DNA of 10,438 nt, from the NCBI GenBank assembly GCA_035550075.1, contig DASZQG010000086.1:1-10438 (forward strand), in the 5' to 3' direction. Positions within the stretch are counted from its first letter, which is position 1. Each line of letters opens with the position of its first letter. Made by a program: the position numbers and the translations under genes. Under the pieces are notes generated by a model. That model saw only the letters and a list, made by a program, of their open reading frames with translations. It did no database searches and was not told the DNA's origin. Positions 6,489 to 10,438 of this stretch are shown piece after piece. The DNA comes from AWTP1-13 sp035550075. Lineage in GTDB: Bacteria; Pseudomonadota; Alphaproteobacteria; Rhizobiales; Hyphomicrobiaceae.

Positions 6489-7250
6489 TCACCTCAGTGT
6501 CAGGCCACCGTCCACCACCAGGTTGTGGCCGGTGATGTAGGAGGCATCGTCGGAGGCCAGGAACAGCGCCGCCTTGCCGATGCTGTCCGGCTCCGGCAGG
6601 TAGCCCAGCGGGACCATCCTGATGAACTCGTCGGCGTTCTCGTTGCTGGTCTGCCGGGCGCGCCGCACCATGTCGGTGTTGTGAAAGCCCGGGGAGATCG
6701 CGTTGGCGCGGATGCCGTGCTTGCCGTACTGGCGGGCGAGGCTGCGCGTTACGCCGAGCAGCGCTGTCTTGCTGGCGATGTAGTCGACGTTGCCGCGTCC
6801 GATGAAAGCCGCGATCGAGGCGATGTTGATGATGTTGCCCTTTTTCTGCGCCGTCATAGGCGCCAGCGCGGCCTTGCAGCAGTTGTAGACGCCGGTGAGG
6901 TTGACGGCGATCGTCAGGTCCCAGCTCTCGCGATCCATGTCCTCCCAGGTGCGCAGCGTGTTGACGCCGGCGTTGTTGACCAGGATGTCGAGGCGGCCAA
7001 ACCGGCTCCCGATCTCGGCGACCATGGCCTCGACCTGGGCGGTGTCGGACACGTCCGCCGCGATGGCGCTGACGCGTTTGCCCGCCTTGCGCATCTCGGC
7101 AACGAAGCTGTTGGCCGCCTCCGTTTCCTGCGGTGCCAGATAGTTGGCGACGCAGATGGCACCTTCATCCGCGAATTCCCGCAGGATGGCCGCGCCGAGT
7201 CCGCGCTGACCTCCGGTCACCAGCGCCACGCGATTGTCGAGCTTTCCCAT
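6489..7250 (-). CDS. SDR-family oxidoreductase (FabG-like), inserted between the ATPase and permease genes
   Basis: This 253-residue classical SDR is complete: the TGGQRGLG glycine motif (12-19), NNAG at 92-95, N117 (IAVNLTG), S145 (NIASIAA), catalytic Y157 and K161 in YIASK, ISPGF (185-189) and the C-terminal GHNLVVDGG. Beta-strand 2 ends CVANY, with no acidic residue at position 36, so cofactor preference is open; NADP is possible, unlike the other SDR in this operon. The ATG at 7250 lies nine bases after the livF-like TAG, behind a GGGGTGGAG stretch. FabG in the strict sense (fatty acid synthesis) is unlikely, given a transport and catabolic operon. A 3-hydroxyacyl, sugar or hydroxy-acid type substrate is plausible but not shown. 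Separating livGF from livHM by an enzyme gene ties this enzyme closely to the transporter. Confidence 0.94.
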   Translation of the reverse strand: MGKLDNRVALVTGGQRGLGAAILREFADEGAICVANYLAPQETEAANSFVAEMRKAGKRVSAIAADVSDTAQVEAMVAEIGSRFGRLDILVNNAGVNTLRTWEDMDRESWDLTIAVNLTGVYNCCKAALAPMTAQKKGNIINIASIAAFIGRGNVDYIASKTALLGVTRSLARQYGKHGIRANAISPGFHNTDMVRRARQTSNENADEFIRMVPLGYLPEPDSIGKAALFLASDDASYITGHNLVVDGGLTLR

Positions 7251-7259
7251 GCTCCACCC

Positions 7260-7964
7260 CTACAATCCGAGAAACGCAGCCCGAATGGCGTCGCTGCGTC
7301 TCAACTCTTCAGCCTCGCCTTCCCTGGTGATGCGTCCGTGCTCCAGCACATAGGCGCGATCGGCGACCCGCAGGGCGAAGTCGACGTTCTGCTCAACCAG
7401 CAGGATCGAGATGTCCTGTTCGCTGATGCGCACCAGGATCTCGAACAGCTCTTCCACCACCTGCGGCGCGAGCCCGAGCGAGGGTTCATCGAGCATCAGC
7501 AGGAGGGGCTTCGACATCAGCGCCCGCCCGATCGCCAGCATCTGCTGCTGGCCGCCGCTGAGATCGCGCGCGTTCGACTTGCGGCGGGTCGCGAGCACCG
7601 GGAAGAGCGAGTACACCCACTCCTTCGATCGGAAGCGCTCCGGACGCGCCCGCCGCGAATAGGCCCCGAGGTCGAGGTTGTCCTCGACGCTGAGGCCGCC
7701 CCAGATCTGGCGCCCCTCGGGAATCTCGATCAGCCCCGCCTCGACGATTCTGTGAGCGCCCTGCCTCGTCAGGTCCTGCGCGCGGAAATTGACCGAGCCG
7801 CCCGATGGCGCGATTTCGCCGGCGAGAGCGCGAATCGTGGTGGTCTTGCCCGCGCCGTTGGCGCCGAGCAGCGTCACGACCTCGTTCTGCGCCACGCGCA
7901 GCGAGACATCCCAGAGCACCTGGATCTGGCCGTAGCCCGCATTCAGTCCGCTGACCTCAAGCAT
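7260..7964 (-). CDS. Branched-chain amino acid-type ABC transporter ATP-binding protein, LivF-like
   Basis: This 234-residue cytoplasmic ATPase powers the LivHM-type permease. Its motifs are complete: Walker A GANGAGKT (34-41), the LivF-type IPEGRQIWGGLSVEDNL region around 81-97 in place of a canonical Q-loop, ABC signature LSGGQQQ (135-141), Walker B LLLMLDEP (154-161, catalytic E160) and D-loop SLGLAP. The switch position reads VEQN (Q192 instead of His), which is the norm in LivF. The ATG at 7964 overlaps the end of the livG-like gene by eight bases. Length is normal for LivF, and it probably works as a heterodimer with the LivG-like protein. Confidence 0.96.
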   Translation of the reverse strand: MLEVSGLNAGYGQIQVLWDVSLRVAQNEVVTLLGANGAGKTTTIRALAGEIAPSGGSVNFRAQDLTRQGAHRIVEAGLIEIPEGRQIWGGLSVEDNLDLGAYSRRARPERFRSKEWVYSLFPVLATRRKSNARDLSGGQQQMLAIGRALMSKPLLLMLDEPSLGLAPQVVEELFEILVRISEQDISILLVEQNVDFALRVADRAYVLEHGRITREGEAEELRRSDAIRAAFLGL

Positions 7965-8730
7965 GGCTCACCGCCCGGCGCCGCCGCTCGAGTTTGAGGT
8001 CTTTGCGGCCGAGGTAGGCTTCGACGACCTTGGGATCGGCGGAGACCTGCGACGGCGATCCTTCGCCGATCATCTCGCCGTGATGCAGGACGAAGATGTG
8101 CTCGCAGGCAGACATGATCGCCTGCATGTTGTGCTCGATCATGAAGATCGTGATGTCCGCCGACCGGATGCGCTGCAGCAGCTCGATCGCATTGGCCGTC
8201 TCGGTAGGATTGAGTCCCGCCAGCACCTCATCCAGCAGCAGGAGCCGCGGCGAAGCCGCCAGCGCCTTGGCGATCTCGAGCCGCTTGCGTTCGCCGAGGT
8301 TAAGAGCCGTCACCGACTCCGTGGCCTTGTGCCCCAGCCCCACCCAGTCCATGAAGCGGTAAGCCTCCGCCTCGGCATCCGTGTGCGCCGGCAGCGGTTC
8401 GCGGCGGCCGAAGTACAGCCCGACCTCGATGTTCTCCTTGACGTTCAGCTCGTGGAACGGCCGCACGAGCTGATAGGTGCGCGCAATTCCGCAGCGCGCC
8501 GCCTGGTGCGGGCGCAGCCGCGTGATGTCGCGACCGTCGAACCGGATGGTGCCGGAGGTGGGAGGCAGCATTCCGCTGATCAGGTTGAAGAGCGTGGTCT
8601 TGCCCGCACCGTTGGGCCCGATCAGTCCATGGATGCGGCCGCTCGTGATCGACAACGTCACGTTTCTCAGGGCCTGCAGCCCTGAGAAGCTCTTGCTGAC
8701 GTTGATGACGTCGAGCAGCGCCGCGCCCAT
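7957..8730 (-). CDS. Branched-chain amino acid-type ABC transporter ATP-binding protein, LivG-like
   Basis: This 257-residue ATPase is the partner of the LivF-like protein. It has Walker A GPNGAGKT (38-45), Q-loop Q87 in RTYQLVRPF, Walker B LLLLDE (163-168) with AGLNPTE following, and switch histidine H200 in IEHNM, as in LivG. The signature motif departs from LSxGQ: it reads LNLGE (143-147) followed by RKRLEIAKAL. The C-terminal block HHGEMIGEGSP...VVEAYLG is typical, followed by a basic tail (KLERRRRAVSHA). The ATG at 8730 is preceded by a run of five A and only a weak AGGG further upstream. It begins 28 bases after the creatininase-family stop and overlaps livF-like by eight bases. Confidence 0.95.
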   Translation of the reverse strand: MGAALLDVINVSKSFSGLQALRNVTLSITSGRIHGLIGPNGAGKTTLFNLISGMLPPTSGTIRFDGRDITRLRPHQAARCGIARTYQLVRPFHELNVKENIEVGLYFGRREPLPAHTDAEAEAYRFMDWVGLGHKATESVTALNLGERKRLEIAKALAASPRLLLLDEVLAGLNPTETANAIELLQRIRSADITIFMIEHNMQAIMSACEHIFVLHHGEMIGEGSPSQVSADPKVVEAYLGRKDLKLERRRRAVSHA

Positions 8731-8758
8731 TTTTTGAAGGCCCTAGCGGTCCTGAGGC

Positions 8759-9523
8759 TCAGCGCACCAATGGTGGCTCGGTGACGGGCGGGGTCTCTTC
8801 TCTCGCCGCCCTGAGCTGCGCCGACAATCCATCGACGGCCATGCGATAGAGCTTTTCGCCAAACTCGACGCTGGACGGGCCCGGATCTCCCAGGTGGCCG
8901 GTGCGCGAGATATTGCGCATCAGATACGAGAAGAAGAGCTTCTTGCCCTGGCCGGGAACCGGCGTTGCCTTCGCCATGTCGACCAGATCATCGCGCAGAT
9001 AGCGCATCAGCGCCGTTTCGATCAGGTTGCCGTGCGGGAAGCCGTAGCTGTTGTCGCCGAACATGTGCTTCTGCAGCTCGGGCGTGATGTCCCACCAGTT
9101 CAGTGCCTTGAGCTGAAAATCAGCATGCGCGACCAGCAGGTTGGTCACCGCGCACTGCAGCGGAAACAGGTTGGGCAGGTGGCCGTTCAGGAATACGAGC
9201 TGCCGGAAGCCCATGTTGTAGGCCCATTCGGACAGCTCCTCGATCACCCGCTGAAAGGTCTCAGGCCGCAGCGACAGGTTGCCCGGGAAGCCGAGGTGGC
9301 CGCCGGAGTGCCCGAACGGCAGTGCCGGGAAAACCGGTATGCCCGTCTGCTCCGACACGCCGTGGGCGATCGCCTCCGCGCACCGGTAGTCGAGACTGAG
9401 CGGCAGGTGCGGCCCATGCTGCTCGGTCGCGCCGGTGGGAAGAATGGCGGTGCGCATGCCGCTGTCGATGAGGGCCTGCAGGCTGAACGTGTTGAGTTCG
9501 TCGAATTTGACGGGCTTGGCCAT
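8759..9523 (-). CDS. Creatininase-family (creatinine amidohydrolase-like) metal-dependent hydrolase
   Basis: This 254-residue protein belongs to the creatininase family, binuclear metal enzymes that hydrolyse cyclic or linear amide C-N bonds. The N-terminal metal motif is clear: ILPTGATEQHGPHLP (27-41) with E34 and H36, and D45 in LSLDYRCAE. The family block PALPFGHSGGHLGFPGNLSL occupies 66-85. The usual NGHGGN reads NGHLPN (H115), and the HAGxxET-like segment reads HGNLIET (164-170, E169). The expected ligands are thus present, while the loop around H115 is altered. It has no signal peptide, so it is cytoplasmic. AAGGAG (9535-9530), six bases upstream, supports the ATG at 9523. Its place between a hydrolase gene and the transporter ATPases suggests it acts on the imported compound or a product of it. 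True creatininase activity is not implied: relatives include formamide deformylases and peptide-processing enzymes. Confidence 0.9.
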   Translation of the reverse strand: MAKPVKFDELNTFSLQALIDSGMRTAILPTGATEQHGPHLPLSLDYRCAEAIAHGVSEQTGIPVFPALPFGHSGGHLGFPGNLSLRPETFQRVIEELSEWAYNMGFRQLVFLNGHLPNLFPLQCAVTNLLVAHADFQLKALNWWDITPELQKHMFGDNSYGFPHGNLIETALMRYLRDDLVDMAKATPVPGQGKKLFFSYLMRNISRTGHLGDPGPSSVEFGEKLYRMAVDGLSAQLRAAREETPPVTEPPLVR

Positions 9524-9529
9524 CGTCTT

Positions 9530-9535
9530 CTCCTT
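9530..9535 (-). promoter_or_regulatory. Strong Shine-Dalgarno site for the creatininase-family gene
   Basis: AAGGAG on the minus strand, six bases before the ATG at 9523-9521, is one of the strongest sites in the operon. It suggests independent, efficient translation of this gene despite the 62-base gap after the hydrolase stop. Confidence 0.7.
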
Positions 9536-9579
9536 GCTTTTCCGGTTGTCCTGAGTGCGCTGCGACTGGCAGGCACCCG

Positions 9580-9596
9580 CGCCCGTCAGGCGGGCG
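9580..9596 (-). other. Small GC hairpin across the alpha/beta hydrolase stop codon
   Basis: The arms CGCCCG and CGGGCG (six perfect pairs) enclose a 5-base loop that contains the TGA stop. No T-run follows, so it is a poor rho-independent terminator candidate. It could slow ribosomes, protect the upstream message, or be chance in GC-rich DNA. Confidence 0.25.
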
Positions 9597-10416
9597 GGAA
9601 TTTCTTCACGAGCCAGTTGCCGATGGCCTCGATGACCGGCTTGGCGCCGAAGATGAAGTGATCCCCGGTCGGGACGATCTCGAGATCGCAGTGGGAGCCG
9701 CCGCGCGCCTTCAGGGTGCGCGCGTCGGCCACCGGAACGACGTGGTCATCTTCGGCGTGAATGATGAACACCGGGCGCGGGGCGATGTCGCCGATCACCT
9801 CGAGGGGATTGAGCGAGAGGAAGCCGTAGACGGTGTCCGCGGTGAACTCCATCGGCGTGCCGGCCGGGAGAAAGTTGCGCAAATTCTCGGGGATGAACAC
9901 GATCTCGAAGCGCGCCAGCCGCCCATTCCTGCGCTTGACCTCCTCGACCTTCTTCATGAAGGCCTGGAACTTTTCCTCGGTGTCGTAGAGCTTGCGCATC
10001 GCGGCGTCGCCATGGCCAAGCGGACACCCCGCAACGCACGCCTTGATGCGCTGATCCTTTGCAGCAGCCATGATGGCAATCGAGCCGCCGAGGCTGGAGC
10101 CGATGACGGCGATGCGGCTGGGATCGATCTCCGGCCGCTTTTCAAGCCAGCTCACCGCGTTGCGGATGTCACTGACCTGCTCCTGCGGGAGGACGTTGCC
10201 GCGCCCTCCGCCGCTCTTGCCGTAGCCGCGAAAGTCGAACGAGAGCACGCCATATCCGAGCCCCGCGAGGTGGGCGGCGAGGGCCGGGTAGCGGGCACCG
10301 GCAAAGCCGTGGGCAACGACGATGCCGGGGAGCGGCTTTTTGGGCGCGCCAGAAGGGGCCGTGAAATCGCCGGCCAGCGAAATGCCGTCGGATGCAAAGT
10401 CAACCGCGATGTCCAT
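9586..10416 (-). CDS. Alpha/beta hydrolase (serine hydrolase)
   Basis: This 276-residue protein has an alpha/beta-hydrolase fold. Visible elements are the oxyanion-hole motif AHGFAG (35-40), FDFRGYGKSGG (60-70), the nucleophile elbow GSSLG (106-110, S108), the probable acid D224 in HAEDDHVVP (220-228) and the catalytic H253 in PTGDHFIF. Between strands 6 and 7 a charged cap region (about 135-200: KKVEEVKRRNG, IPENLRNFLPAG) probably shapes the substrate pocket. There is no signal peptide, so it is cytoplasmic. The overall pattern resembles dienelactone hydrolase-like and acyl-esterase-like members, but the exact reaction (ester, lactone, amide or C-C cleavage) cannot be assigned. The ATG at 10416 is preceded by AAAAA and a weak AAGAG. 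It is the first operon gene in view; only 22 bases lie upstream, so the operon promoter or further genes are outside the window. Confidence 0.92.
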   Translation of the reverse strand: MDIAVDFASDGISLAGDFTAPSGAPKKPLPGIVVAHGFAGARYPALAAHLAGLGYGVLSFDFRGYGKSGGGRGNVLPQEQVSDIRNAVSWLEKRPEIDPSRIAVIGSSLGGSIAIMAAAKDQRIKACVAGCPLGHGDAAMRKLYDTEEKFQAFMKKVEEVKRRNGRLARFEIVFIPENLRNFLPAGTPMEFTADTVYGFLSLNPLEVIGDIAPRPVFIIHAEDDHVVPVADARTLKARGGSHCDLEIVPTGDHFIFGAKPVIEAIGNWLVKKFPPA

Positions 10417-10438
10417 TTTTTGGCTCTTGAGATACTAC
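10417..10438 (-). other. Leader of the alpha/beta hydrolase gene, cut by the window edge
   Basis: These 22 bases contain a weak AAGAG-like ribosome binding site and an A-run against the ATG. No promoter can be judged from so little sequence. Confidence 0.3.

Noticed and set aside
6450..7997. Long plus-strand open frame of about 515 codons
   Set aside because: It lies antisense to three well-supported genes (SDR, LivF-like and the livH-like start), is rich in Arg, His and Ala as expected from reversed high-GC codons, and shows no domain motif.

Overview
The window looks like chromosomal DNA from a high-GC bacterium, most likely an alphaproteobacterium. The main evidence is the trio of separate NuoA, NuoB and NuoC proteins, whose conserved blocks read like the alphaproteobacterial (mitochondrial-type) complex I subunits. 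High GC also explains the many long antisense reading frames. Every gene I can support lies on the minus strand, so the window is transcribed from right to left. I see no RNA genes, insertion sequences, CRISPR arrays or phage genes.

Right and centre (10416 down to 1890): ten closely packed genes that look like one transport-and-catabolism operon. In transcription order they are an alpha/beta hydrolase, a creatininase-family amidohydrolase, LivG-like and LivF-like ABC ATPases, an SDR oxidoreductase, LivH-like and LivM-like permeases, a LivK-like periplasmic binding protein, a second SDR, and a GntR/FCD regulator. Gaps run from 4-8 base overlaps to about 70 bases. The simplest reading is that the LivK-type protein captures a small organic molecule in the periplasm and LivHMGF imports it. 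The two hydrolases and two dehydrogenases would then process it, and the FCD regulator would sense the substrate or an intermediate. The substrate cannot be read from the sequence. A creatininase-family enzyme suggests an amide, lactam or other C-N bond, and the alpha/beta hydrolase suggests an ester, lactone or amide.

Left (1652 down to 1): the start of the respiratory complex I operon, nuoA-nuoB-nuoC, followed by an ORF that overlaps the nuoC stop and runs off the window. The 37 visible residues of that ORF do not look like the usual NuoD start, which is the expected next gene. The 237 bases between the GntR gene and nuoA should hold the nuo promoter. I see only a weak candidate there and no convincing terminator.

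The nuo genes are ordinary. The part worth attention is the catabolic operon of unknown substrate, with several motif deviations: a changed metal-site loop in the creatininase homologue, an altered NNAG motif in one SDR, an Asp-to-Asn change in the regulator's metal-site motif, and a CxxC in the binding protein. I do not see strong evidence for a wholly new type of system.
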